Source of the DNA: Glomus cerebriforme
Lineage: Eukaryota > Glomeromycota > Glomeromycetes > Glomerales > Glomeraceae
Direction: 5' to 3'
Length of the DNA stretch: 19,236 nucleotides
NCBI GenBank assembly: GCA_003550305.1
Contig: QKYT01000514.1
Coordinates: 5,451 to 24,686 of the forward strand
The position numbers and the translations under genes were made by a program. Of the stretch, positions 1 through 8,969 are shown piece after piece. How positions within the stretch are numbered: position 1 is the stretch's first letter; each line of letters opens with the position of its first letter. The notes beneath the pieces were generated by a model that saw only the letters and a program-made list of their open reading frames with translations, searched no databases and had not been told where the DNA came from.

Positions 1-1792
1 TGCTTTTTGTTTATCAATACTGGTTCCAATTCCATTTTGATAACAATATCCTAATTCATTCATTGCAAATGAATTTCCTAAATCTGCAGCCTTTTGATAT
101 AATTCAAATGCTTTTTGTTTATCAATACTGGTTCTAATTCCATAATGGTTGAATTTTCCAAATAAAATAATAGAATTTGAATCATTTTGATTATTCAATA
201 GAAAATTATTAATTTCTTGTAGGTTTATATTATGATTATTAAAATAATTAAGGATTATCTGCTTTTCATTTTCATCATAATATTTATCCAGATGTTCAAT
301 TATTTTATCAACTATTATATTAAANTTATTTTCAAATTGATTATNTAAAGATTCTATTTCTTTTGTATTCATTTCATTAAAATTTTGAATAATTTGAGAT
401 AAATCACCATGTAATGAATTATTAATAATATTTTCAGGATTTTTGTCAATAGTATTTGAAATGAGATGCTGGTTACTTAATGATTGGATATTTTTATTAC
501 AATTATAAAGGTGAAAATCTTTTATAATGATATTTTCTTTTATAATGATCATCTTTAATTCATCAACTACCTGACTGATAGTTGGACGATCATCTGGTTC
601 ACNTTTCCAACAATCTANAAAANNAAAAAAAAANCTTTTAATTAAATCAATATNACTCATAAATCATAAATTAAAATCATAATTACCAGTATAAATCTTT
701 ACATAATCTTTAGATGTATTAGGAACAGGAATTTCTCTAAGGCCTTGTAAAATTTCCAAAGTTAACCCAGCATCATATGGTTCATTACAAAAAGGTGGTC
801 GACCACTAGAGATTTCCCATAAGAGTATACCAGTACTGTAAACATCACTCTTTTTATTTAATGAATAGATTTGTAATTGGTTTTTACTATTTCTTTTTCG
901 ATCAAATGATTTTGGATCAATATAAGGAACAATTCCAAATACTTTTGATCGAGAATTGGATGTTTCATCGATCCTTTTTGATAATCCAAAGTCTGCCAAC
1001 TTGATGATATTTTGATGAACTAATATATTATTGGAATGCTATTATTAAATACAATAAGTAAAAACAATTAAATTAAATTAAGATATATAATATTAAAAAT
1101 ATTTCATAATATATTGTAAATGAATATAAATGAATTACCAAATCACGATGCACGATTCCTTCNTTATGCAAACATGATACAGCATAAGCCAGTTGAAATG
1201 CAAGATTAAATTTATCGTTCCAAGAGAGATTTTCAAAATTCTCTTTCAAATAATCTCGGAGGCTACCACCATCAGCATATTCTAGTACTAACCAATATTT
1301 TTTCATTTTATTTTCTTTTAAAAGAAAAAAAAACCAAAGTTAATTAATTTTGTTTAATTTTTTTTTTATAAAATATCATTATTTAAACATATTATTACCC
1401 AAATTAGACGTGACACCATAAAACCTAATAACATTATCATGAAAATCGATTTCACGTTGAAGTTTAATCTAAATAATAAATAGAATTTAAAAAATTTTAA
1501 ATTAGAAATTTATATATCNCGAAATATGTATTTAAGTTATAATTACCTCATGAATAATTTCTTTAACTGTGGCGTTATTAAAATTAATAAAAGATTTCAA
1601 TGCGAAATATTTATTAGAATTTATCAAATTTGCACAATAAACTATTCCAAAGCCTCCGGAACCNATTTNCGTAAGATTATAAAAANTTTCAAATTCATAA
1701 TGTTTAATGAGTTTATTAGAAATAGCATCTTCAATCCAATTAATCNCCACATTTGAATTTTTAGTAACATTAAATTCAGTGTTATTAGACAT
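1..1792 (-). CDS. TKL-like protein kinase with C-terminal Sel1 repeats (5 exons, 3' end outside window)
   Basis: Predicted serine/threonine (tyrosine-kinase-like) kinase followed by Sel1 repeats. I place exons at 1792-1547, 1468-1399, 1314-1139, 1038-687 and 614-1, with GT-AG introns of 78, 84, 100 and 72 bp; the spliced frame is open for 486 codons and leaves the window. Seen in order: glycine loop GSGGFGIVY, catalytic lysine in FALKSF, hinge [11 protein letters not shown], catalytic loop HRDLHSNN, LADFGLS, then PYIDPK where most kinases have APE, and [13 protein letters not shown] at the end of the C-lobe. All catalytic residues are present, so activity is likely. A hydrophilic linker precedes at least one and a half Sel1 repeats ([20 protein letters not shown] type). 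Start is the ATG at 1792, in a good frame shortly before the kinase domain. No signal peptide or membrane helix is seen. About a dozen Ns lie inside the gene. Family assignment is firm; substrate is unknown. Confidence 0.9.
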
Positions 1793-3117
1793 TGTTTGGT
1801 ATGAAAAAATTCTTACTGTAGAAGTTAATTTTTACGCTATTTTTTTAAGAAAAAATTTTTTTTGCTTATTTATAATAGTACTCTGTATTACTAAACGAAC
1901 ATGGTGTTACCAGTCGGATGTCAATCATTTCATTTTTACGGCAAAGGTTATATTTATGTATTAGAGCTTACATTTAATCTAACCATAAATTCGATTATTA
2001 TTGTGACACATCAGTAACTGGTAGTGATTTTCAATATGCTGCGTCAACAATTTTATATAAATAAATACTAAAAAAAAAAAAAAATTATTAAAAAAAAGAA
2101 TAACTAAATAAGGTTAGCTGCGTTTACTTCAGTTTGTGTTTTAAAGTTTAATCACTTGCGCAAATTATCATCTTAACGTTATAATAAAGAATGGTAAGTT
2201 GCCATGCAAAAAAATTTTAAGCATAATTTTCATATTTCATGTGTAACAAATAATATTTTTTTTTTTGATAATTCATATCACTTCAACCAACCATTTTTAT
2301 ATGCGAAAACTTCATTTCGAACTACTAACGAAAAATTATTAATTTCGAAATGGTGAATGGATATCTATTCCATAAAAAAATTATACGAAAATTGTACAAA
2401 AATNATAATGGGATAAATTTTAATTTCGACTATTTTGAAAACTACAATAAATAGAATTTAAAAATTATAGTGAAGTGATTTATTAAATCTACCGTTTTTG
2501 TCTTTTTTTATGGATTAATAGATAATTTGAAAAATTTTTTATATTACGAGGAAGAAAAATGATTAATTAGGATAAATTTTACTTTTTTATTGAGTATTAT
2601 TCTTACAGGCATGCATTTTCGATTATTTAGTTTTTGAATACTTTTTCAAACAAAATTAAATTTTATTTAACGGAATACTCCATACTTATAATATTTCCTA
2701 AATTTTTGGTTCAGGAAGATTATTAAAATAAAGTAATCTACTTTATAAATAGCTTATAAATGTGTTTCATATGTTAATCTGGTAGAAGATACATTACTAC
2801 TTTTTTGTAAATTCATCTACAGTACTTCTTTAATTTGTTTTAATAACTGATATTAAATGTCTTGTGACTACTGCCTTTCTTTCAATTAAAACTGATTTCA
2901 AACTATCATAAAGTTTAATGTATTATATTCCTTATCACGTTGTACCATCAACCTGGCAGAATAAATTCAGATTCGCAACTGATTGGTTATAATTTTCAGT
3001 TATACAAGTATTAAATATTAAAATAGTAAGTTGAATTGCAAATATGGAAATCAACCGTCAACAGTCAACTGTTATTATTAATTTTAAAATTTTTTTTTAA
3101 TTTACAGTAAATATTAT
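1793..3117. other. Intergenic region upstream of the left kinase gene
   Basis: AT-rich sequence with homopolymer A and T runs and stops in all frames. It must contain the promoter of the minus-strand kinase gene (start at 1792), but I see no convincing TATA box or other site. A 9-bp inverted repeat, CATTTCGAA / TTCGAAATG, lies near 2310-2352. Nothing else is recognisable. Confidence 0.5.
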
Positions 3118-3716
3118 GATTATTGAAGTTTGTAAAAATATAGTGTAAAAATATTTCGTACGCATATGATCATCCTGTGTTATCATTCTCTATTTTTATG
3201 ACGAATTTTATTTTTCAATAAAAAGAATGGTGTAATGCTTTAACTCATTAAGTTTCCAAATATTTTACAAGAAAATTTCAAGTTATTTTGAAGTAAGCTT
3301 AATTATTTTATTTATCAATGAAAAAAAATTATATGTAGATATATTTATGGTGGTATCATTTCGAAAGTTTTAGTTGCTGTTGACAGTTGCTGCTGACGAT
3401 CAAGAATTAGTTGATTATTTACAAAAGTATTTTATTGAAAATAAACTGAATAGATGAAACAACATTTTGAACTTATTCATCGACAAGTTTTCAATCTAAT
3501 TCTTTTTTGGAACTTCAAAATATTGCACAGATTTTATGGTGAAATCACCAGAAAAAAAAAATATTAGAAACTTTTGATTTTATTTCTATTCTTAAAATCT
3601 TTAGTTTCACTTATTAAAAGAGATGTTTTTAAATGAAAGAAATTGATATTTGGAATCATGTATCAAAATAGGATCTTGCGCAAAATACACTTTCTTTATG
3701 GATGGAGTCAATTGTA
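3118..3716 (+). pseudogene. BTB-BACK protein pseudogene, TLDc half missing
   Basis: Decayed member of the BTB/POZ-BACK family, which is large in Glomeromycotina and normally ends in a TLDc domain; BTB proteins usually act as adaptors for cullin-3 ubiquitin ligases. Reading across three frames gives, in family order: IIEV (from about 3120), KIFRTHMIILCYHSLFL at 3148-3198 with a TGA after it, RILFFNKKNG, FPNILQENFKL, YIYGG near 3345, DDQELVDYLQKYFIENK near 3397, MKQHFELIHRQ near 3454, NSFLELQ, YCTDFMVKSPEK, LETFDFISIL, SLVSLIKRD and MKEIDIWNHVSK at 3633-3668. At least four frameshifts and several stops separate these pieces, so the gene is dead. Similarity ends inside BACK at about 3700; the missing part resembles what is found at 12806-13310. 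The identification rests on the order and spacing of many family motifs recalled from memory. Confidence 0.75.
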
Positions 3717-3939
3717 CAAGCAAATCCTTATAGTATTCACTAAAAATCATCACACGTTCGTGTTAGCAAAAGTAACTGTATTACAGACTTGGGAAATTCA
3801 GAAATCCAAAAATTCTGGGAAGTCTGTTGGTTCCAGGAAGTTCAGACATTCTGTTAGTTTTCGGCAATTGGAAATTTGCCAAAAATTTAGTGCGGATTGA
3901 GATTCCTCGGGAAAAAATACTAGGAAATTCCCAAGAAAA

Positions 3940-4161
3940 TTATGGTACATTTATAGATGCAAGAGTTTTTTCTGCCTCTCGCACTTGCACCTTCATATTC
4001 TCAATCTCACTGCGCAACTGTTGATTGACCTTAATCCGTTCCTCATGCTCCTTAGTCAGCAGGTCTTGCATGAAGAGGTCAAAAGTATCTTTATTAAACT
4101 TGAGTAATGCTTGATATAATATTAAGTTCTTTTTTGGCCCGACAATTAATTTCACCCTCAT
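3940..4161 (-). CDS. Coiled-coil ORF fragment, not recognised
   Basis: A 73-codon open frame from the ATG at 4161 to a TAA at 3940. Its second half is strongly charged and heptad-like (KEHEERIKVNQQLRSEIEN, then MKVQVREAEKTL), as expected for a coiled coil, and it is clearly more GC-rich than its surroundings. Both features suggest it derives from real protein-coding sequence. I do not recognise the family. It has no partner exon that I can join with confidence; a lysine-rich, stop-interrupted frame on the same strand lies upstream (about 4340-4490). It may be the last exon of a lost or transposon-borne gene. Function unknown. Confidence 0.4.
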   Translation of the reverse strand: MRVKLIVGPKKNLILYQALLKFNKDTFDLFMQDLLTKEHEERIKVNQQLRSEIENMKVQVREAEKTLASINVP

Positions 4162-4878
4162 TATCACAGGAAGTGATATCTCCCTTATCTATAACGTATG
4201 CCGTAATTCCGCAATTCCGTATGCCATAATTATGCAATTCCTATATGATTAGCCAATAAAAATGTAAGTTATTTCATTTCTTTTGTTAAAATTTAAACCA
4301 TTTACATTTCTTTATATTCTAAACAATTCTCTATTTGTAGATTTTCAGAGACTGTCTTTTTCTTTTAGGAACAATTTTAACTTTTTTCCATTTGTTCCTT
4401 GATTTTTTTTTCATTTCCTTTCATTTTTCTAATGTATTTTTTCCAGTTTTTTTTGTCCCTTTGGCCTTTTTCATCACTTTATCTTCAATTTTGATCCTTG
4501 AATTTTGTGATCTTTATCTTGTAACTTAGGTTTTTTTAACTTCATTATTATTTTCAGTTTTATTTCTTATTAATTTAATTTTGTTTTCGTTGATTTCATT
4601 TTTGTTTTTTTATTCTGTTTCGTTTTTAGGAAGGTTTTTTCATTTTATTATAATTTTTCAGGGGTTTTTTTTACTTATTTTTATTTTTGGGGATATTTTT
4701 TATTTCATTTTCTTTTTCCAGGATTTTTTTACTTTGTTACATTTTTTTGTTTTTTTTTTTAGGTATTCTTTTTATTTTTTTTTATAATAAATAAAATAAA
4801 TTTTTCATGAAAAATGTAATGTAATTTCCTAAAGCAATGAAAAAAGCCCGCATTTTAATCATTGGTGCTATAAATGCT

Positions 4879-5057
4879 AAGAACTAAAGTGTCTAAAGGA
4901 AAATATGTAATTTTTGAAAAGAAACAAAAAAAAATCAAATAAAAAGTAATAAAATAAAAAATAACCTCATTATCGATCATCTCCAAAGTCCAAGACAACA
5001 AAGAACTGAAGTATCTAAAAAGAAAAAATGTAATTAGCAAGAAGAAACAAAAAAAAT
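4879..5057 (-). repeat. Direct repeat of an intron-end / exon-start segment
   Basis: The segments starting at 4879 and 5001 (spacing 122 bp) are alike over about 55 bp: AAGAACTAAAGTGTCTAAAG versus AAGAACTGAAGTATCTAAAA, then an ATGTAATT word and GAAACAAAAAA. Read on the minus strand, each copy is a polypyrimidine tract ending in a good 3' splice acceptor (CCTTTAG or TTTTTAG) followed by a similar exon start (ACACTTTAGTTCTT or ATACTTCAGTTCTT). The upper copy is followed by a possible donor, GAG|GTTATT. This looks like a duplicated splice junction, but the exons match no family I know. Confidence 0.4.
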
Positions 5058-5158
5058 AAAGAAGCAAACAAAAAAAATATTCCTACCAGTTGCAGCAATT
5101 AGCGAGGAAAAAATAAAGTCATTTATAAAATTTTAATTGAATTTAATTTACTAATTGC

Positions 5159-5200
5159 ATTACGGCAATTACGGTATTACATATGCCGTAATGCCGTAAT
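5159..5200. repeat. Strong imperfect hairpin of ATTACGGCA words
   Basis: Left arm ATTACGGCAATTACGG (5159-5174) pairs with right arm CCGTAATGCCGTAAT (5186-5200), with one bulged base and an 11-nt loop. Each arm is itself a tandem doublet of the same word. Related words recur at 4195-4240. The GC content of the arms stands out from the surrounding AT-rich DNA. It is probably a transposon end or a dispersed repeat; no protein function is implied. Confidence 0.7.
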
Positions 5201-5488
5201 TCACGAATTTTGATAGTAACTATAACGTAAATGGCAAAGATAGGGATGTAGGTCTGGCCAACCCCACTTTTTTCTTCACATTGCTCAGAAAAGACAAAAG
5301 ATCGCCTGTTTGTAAAATCAGATAAAAATATATGAGTCAAATACTTCAATATGATCAGTATTACGGGAATTATGCAAGAGCTTCTATTTACTAAACTTAT
5401 TGGGAATTTATCAGTAATGTATTTGTAATCGGGATGGAACATAGTATTAGTTGTTACTTTGCGCAAAAAATTTTGCATGCAAAATTTA

Positions 5489-5629
5489 TTAATCCCCTGC
5501 TACATCCTCAGAACATTGGTACAGTAAATACATTACACATATAGCATAAGCAGTCAAAAAACCAAACACAATGTAAAAGTTTGTTTTAACAAACGGGCAA
5601 GACTCTATGTTTGTAAATACAAAATTGCA
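5489..5629 (-). pseudogene. Short membrane-like coding relic, not recognised
   Basis: A 46-codon open frame without an ATG at its beginning. The translation starts FTNIESCPFVKTN, then has a hydrophobic stretch that could form one transmembrane helix (FYIVFGFLTAYAICVMYLLY), then QCSEDVAGD and a TAA at 5489. The mixed composition looks coding. A possible acceptor (ACAAACATAG) lies at its upstream edge, so it may be a terminal exon of a lost gene. I do not recognise it. A 111-codon frame without recognisable content lies just beyond it at 5143-5478 on the same strand and overlaps the hairpin. Confidence 0.25.
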
Positions 5630-5814
5630 TTAATCGCGGTCATATCACGTGCGTGGCGCAATAAATCTTCAAAGCCCATCGGGATTCATTTTTAAGCACC
5701 CAAAGCAAAAAATTATTTTATTATAATTGCATGTATGATAACATTTTTTGATTATAATTGCCCATTTTTATACTAGCTATTTACCTTATTTATTTTGTTT
5801 GAAAATAAATAATG

Positions 5815-7219
5815 TCAACACAATAGCAGTTCATAAGCTTTGCTGCCCTGGGAGTCTTAATAGCAAGTTGAAGATATCGAGTATCAAACTATTATGCATT
5901 GGAAAAGACATTTTCCACCATGATTTGCCCATTCAGACAGAATTTGCCTTGGTTTTGATAGTTAGTATCTGTATACAAAATCATCATTGTCCACTTCTGA
6001 TTCCTGTGTACATCTCAAGTTCTCAACGCAACCACCACCTTCTTCCATAAATCATCTCCTTCAGAAACTAGATCTCGATAATTCATGCTTTTGATTCTGT
6101 CAGTACTCAGTATCGACCTAATACATAACAATCCTATTAAATCCCTTATGATTCTTAATCCAATCAATTGCATTGTCAATTAATGGGTTTAGGTAAAAGC
6201 TAGGATTAGATCCAAAATCAAAACTGTGTCTGCCATGTGCAAACTTGATTCCATTCTTACTGATTGCTTGGGCACTTTGATAATTTGTTGCGTGAAAGAA
6301 AACACGTCATGTAGTATTTGTTGAATTGGCATCAGCGACTTTCGTGTTGTTACTTAAAATGTCATCTATTCCAGTAGTGATATCATCATATGATGAGGCG
6401 AACATTTGTAGCCTACCTTTTCTATCGTAACTATTCTAGTTGTGTGGAAATTGTGCATCATAGAAAATGTTATCAAAGGCCATCTGAATGTTGGAATCCC
6501 ATGGATTGAGGACCCATTTGAATAACCAATGATATAAAATCTGTTTAGACCAGAGGATATCATCACATATACTATTATGGCAGCTTCTTCCGTAAGTCCC
6601 CATTCTACAAGTAATCTCTTATCATCACCCGAAGTTACACCACTTACACCAGTTCTCTCAATGCCAACAAATATTGTTGGATTCAGTCACTGGCATTCTT
6701 TGAGAAAGTCTTAAGATCAAAGTGAACCTCACTTTCCAGAAAGGACCTAACGAGGTTTGATTGAAAACCTCAGCTAATAAAGTAGGCTATGATCTCAGAA
6801 TGAAGAGGGTCTGTTGATTCATCAGATAATGGGGTTTCTTTTGCTGAAGTGTCAAATAATGTTATTTCGCGTGCAGTTGATTCGGTTGATTCGGTTGATG
6901 GGGTTAATGAAGATATTCTTGAAATTTTCTCCTCTTTGAATCATTGAAAGTCATTAATTAGTGCTATATGAGGCTTAGTTATATAAAAATTATGTTTACC
7001 CGTTGCTTTCAGTTTGTCGAGAAAAATTCCATTAACGATAAGCTTATATTGCCCAGCCTTGAAATATAAAAAAAATTCATAAATATCAAAATCAAGTATA
7101 TAATTGCAGTAAGATGACTGATAATACTCCTTTAACAGCGGGTGTTTCAAAAATTTATCTAGTACGATTGGGAATTTTGGTATAGTATGGCATAAATTAT
7201 TCAAATTATTCTTATACAC
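5815..7219 (-). pseudogene. Pseudogene with DUF3990-like ADP-ribosyltransferase-fold domain
   Basis: Reads right to left on the minus strand. It begins at an acceptor-like TATTTAG near 7219 with a 92-codon segment (KFLKHPLLKEYYQ, GQYKLIVNGIFLDKL), reaches a TGA at 6941-6943, and continues in the same frame through a Ser/Thr-rich linker (SSLTPSTESTESTA) to SEIIAYFIS, with further TGAs at 6770 and 6683. After a frameshift comes FVGIERTGVSGVTSGDDKR and LLVEWGLTEEAA; after another, KWVLNPWDSNIQMAFDNIFY. Then follows the diagnostic part at 6306-6121: FFHATNYQSAQAI, NGIKFAHGR, DFGSNPSFYLNP, AIDWIK. This fits the DUF3990 pattern (HGT, then FYLT), where H and Y would be the first two residues of the ART H-Y-E triad. 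A further shift gives EGDDLWKKVVVALR. Multiple stops and shifts make it dead. The domain call is from motif memory; the N-terminal part is unrecognised. Confidence 0.65.
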
Positions 7220-7735
7220 TAAATACTATTATAACTATTATAAGTAAAGTGATGTATTTATGAGGTAAGACAAAAAACTGATTCACAAAATAAATTAAAT
7301 AATTATTATCAGTTATATATAGAGTACAGTATGTTATAATTGTACAAGAATATTTTAAAAAAACTAATGTTTGTAAATGAAGAATATTTCTTTAAAAAAA
7401 CAATTGTTTAACATTTAACACAAAATTTTTTGTGAAAGAAGAGTACTTTGGAAAAAAGTGTTAACGCGAGTTTCGATATTTGGTATTTTAACATGAAATT
7501 TTTTACTTGTATGACGAGAAAACTAGATGATTTTGTAATACATGAGTATGAGTAGATCGTTTCACATGACAAATGGACCAATTAAATTTTACTAAACTGT
7601 TATCTTTTTAATTCATCTTAATTATTATAATACTTAAAATTTAGTTAATATTGATTAGCATGTCAATACGCAAATAATAGTTAAATTACTAAGGAGTTTT
7701 CATGAAATTCATGAAATGTAATAATTAACGTGCCT

Positions 7736-7838
7736 TTGACTCATAAATCATTGATTAAATAATGAACTAAGTAAATTTTTTTACTCATATTTTGTAATTT
7801 TCTTTAAATTTTTATTACATAAATTATTTATGAGTCAA
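7736..7838. repeat. 103-bp foldback with 13-bp perfect arms
   Basis: TTGACTCATAAAT at 7736-7748 is exactly repeated in inverted orientation at 7826-7838 (ATTTATGAGTCAA). Pairing continues inward for a few bases after one mismatch. The interior is AT-rich and non-coding. The size and structure fit a miniature inverted-repeat element, but no target-site duplication is obvious. Confidence 0.5.
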
Positions 7839-8095
7839 TGAAACATTTTTTTTTTCATATTTCTATCTTCTTTTTTGATATTTATAACATGCTCAAACTA
7901 TACAGATAAACCTCTTCACAACATTAAGAGCTTTTATATTTTTATCTCAGGACCAATTGATTTATTGTTATAATTTGGTAATTCATGTAATAGTTCTTAT
8001 CATGTTACTCCATGATATTGAGGATGAAATAACTGATTTACAGTACAGTATATCACGGAATTTCTAATTATAAGCTAAAATAAGCTCAACTCATT

Positions 8096-8202
8096 TCACC
8101 ATGAAAAATATCAATAAAAAACCCCCAGCATTAATTGAAAACCATGGTATAATTACATTTATCTCATGTTTACTAATGGTCGCCCATGATTTTTCATAGT
8201 GA
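8096..8202. repeat. 107-bp foldback with 14-bp arms
   Basis: TCACCATGAAAAAT at 8096-8109 pairs with ATTTTTCATAGTGA at 8189-8202 with a single mismatch. The enclosed sequence is non-coding and contains CCATGG and CCATGAT words. Length resembles the foldback at 7736-7838, but the arm sequence differs, so they are not obviously one family. Confidence 0.4.
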
Positions 8203-8408
8203 TATTTTTTTAAAAACTGTGAAAATGATAATATCAAATATAGTTTATTTTAATATTTAATTTTTATTGTTAATAGCGTTAATATTTTAATTATTGTTTA
8301 TACTACAAATAAAAATAATAAATACTACTATATAAGAAAAAAATAATAAAAAAAATGTTAATAAATTTTTTATTTAAAAAAATAAACTGAATAAAATAAT
8401 CTATATAT

Positions 8409-8760
8409 TTAAATTTTAAAAATTACATTATTAAAATGACAATTGTTAAAAATAGGAAATTTTTTATCAGAAGAAAATTCTGATATAGTATTAGTAGTAT
8501 TAATAGGGCACTCTTCATTCTCTCTTTGAGTCATAGGATTTTCTGTTAAGTATTTAAGTTGTCGCTATTAAAATGTTCCTTTTCATTGATATTATCAGAA
8601 GAAAATTCTGCCGTAACATCAGGATTATTTATTGAATTACCAACAATTGAAGTTCAGAAGGTATATTAACATCTTGAGAAATAGGTGAAGAAGGAAGTTC
8701 ACTTGCGTTAACAAATACAGGCTTTAATACTTGATGAAATCCTTACTTCTTATTAGCATT
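8409..8760 (-). pseudogene. Frameshifted coding relic with a repeated FSSD motif, not recognised
   Basis: The minus strand reads in three consecutive frames as hydrophilic, plausible protein: KPVFVNASELPSSPISQDVN, then after a shift NNPDVTAEFSSDNINEKEHF, then after another shift LTENPMTQRENEECPINT, EFSSDKKFPIFNNCHFNN and a TAA at 8409. A 19-bp direct repeat (8464-8482 and 8592-8610) encodes the repeated EFSSD. Polar, Asn/Ser-rich and without a domain I know. Either a degenerate C-terminal exon or a relic of a multicopy family. The frameshifts indicate a pseudogene unless introns explain them. Confidence 0.35.
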
Positions 8761-8836
8761 ATCAGTTATGTTTTTGAGACATTTTTAATAAAGAGAAATT
8801 TTAAAAGTGGTAAAGGAAAATAAATCGTGAAAGAAT

Positions 8837-8898
8837 AAAATAGACTTTTTTATAATAAAATGGACTTTTATATTAAAATAGACTTTTATATTAAAAAT
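8837..8898. repeat. Short minisatellite, about 3 units of 18-20 bp
   Basis: Successive units read AAAATAGACTTTTTTATAAT, AAAATGGACTTTTATATT and AAAATAGACTTTTATATT, followed by the start of a fourth. Non-coding; lies directly before the perfect hairpin at 8937. Confidence 0.7.
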
Positions 8899-8936
8899 AG
8901 AAAATCATCATGGGTGTTAGTCTCCATGAGATAAAA

Positions 8937-8968
8937 TAGTTATTTCATGGATTCCCATGAAATAACTA
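8937..8968. repeat. Perfect 14-bp hairpin with 4-nt loop
   Basis: TAGTTATTTCATGG (8937-8950) and CCATGAAATAACTA (8955-8968) are exact reverse complements around the loop ATTC. Related words (CCATGAGATAAAATAGT) occur just upstream at 8924. The site is non-coding and there is no neighbouring gene end that it would serve as a terminator. Confidence 0.75.
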
Positions 8969-8969
8969 G

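Larger units (their letters stand above)
4195..5205. repeat. Candidate degenerate non-autonomous element with strand-biased interior
   Basis: Both ends are built from the same words (TGCCGTAATT, ATTACGG, ATGCAATT): about 4195-4240 on the left and 5155-5205 on the right. Reverse-complementing the right end gives a partial match to the left one, so these may be worn terminal inverted repeats. The interior is unlike its flanks: 4320-4800 is pyrimidine-rich on the plus strand with many T runs, and 4890-5110 is purine-rich. On the minus strand the left part contains a lysine-rich frame with a nuclear-localisation-like PKRKRQSLK, broken by stops. No target-site duplication was found. It could equally be unrelated low-complexity DNA. 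Confidence 0.35.
7220..8408. other. Gene-free AT-rich stretch with two foldbacks
   Basis: Stops occur frequently in all frames and I recognise no coding relic. The stretch holds two separate inverted-repeat structures of just over 100 bp each (listed individually) and long A/T runs. If the pseudogene at 5815-7219 had a first exon, it would have been here, but I cannot see one. Confidence 0.5.

Noticed and set aside
1526..1964. Plus-strand open frames over the first kinase exon
   Set aside because: They are antisense to the well-supported minus-strand kinase exon 1 and its 5' flank and have no domain of their own.
3057..3384. Inverted repeat GTCAACAGTCAACT / AGTTGCTGTTGAC suggesting a 328-bp element
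   Set aside because: The arms need a gap, and the right arm falls within the BTB-BACK relic, so it is most likely coincidence.
3643..3900. 85-codon plus-strand frame
   Set aside because: Wrong frame through the BACK relic and then spacer; the family motifs are in the neighbouring frame.
3827..4024. 65-codon plus-strand frame
   Set aside because: Antisense of the coiled-coil fragment, which has the better composition.
4581..5067. Phe/Tyr-rich open frames on both strands
   Set aside because: Simple translations of T-rich low-complexity tracts.
5143..5478. 111-codon minus-strand frame
   Set aside because: Open, but its end is the translated ATTACGGCA hairpin and it contains no recognisable motif; not enough to call a gene.
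5748..6050. 100-codon plus-strand frame
   Set aside because: Antisense to the ART-fold pseudogene, whose minus-strand frames carry the domain motifs.
6803..6948. Plus-strand frame with a Val/Asp/Ser repeat (AVDSVDSVDGVNED)
   Set aside because: It is the complement of the Ser/Thr linker of the minus-strand pseudogene, which connects in frame to recognisable protein on both sides.
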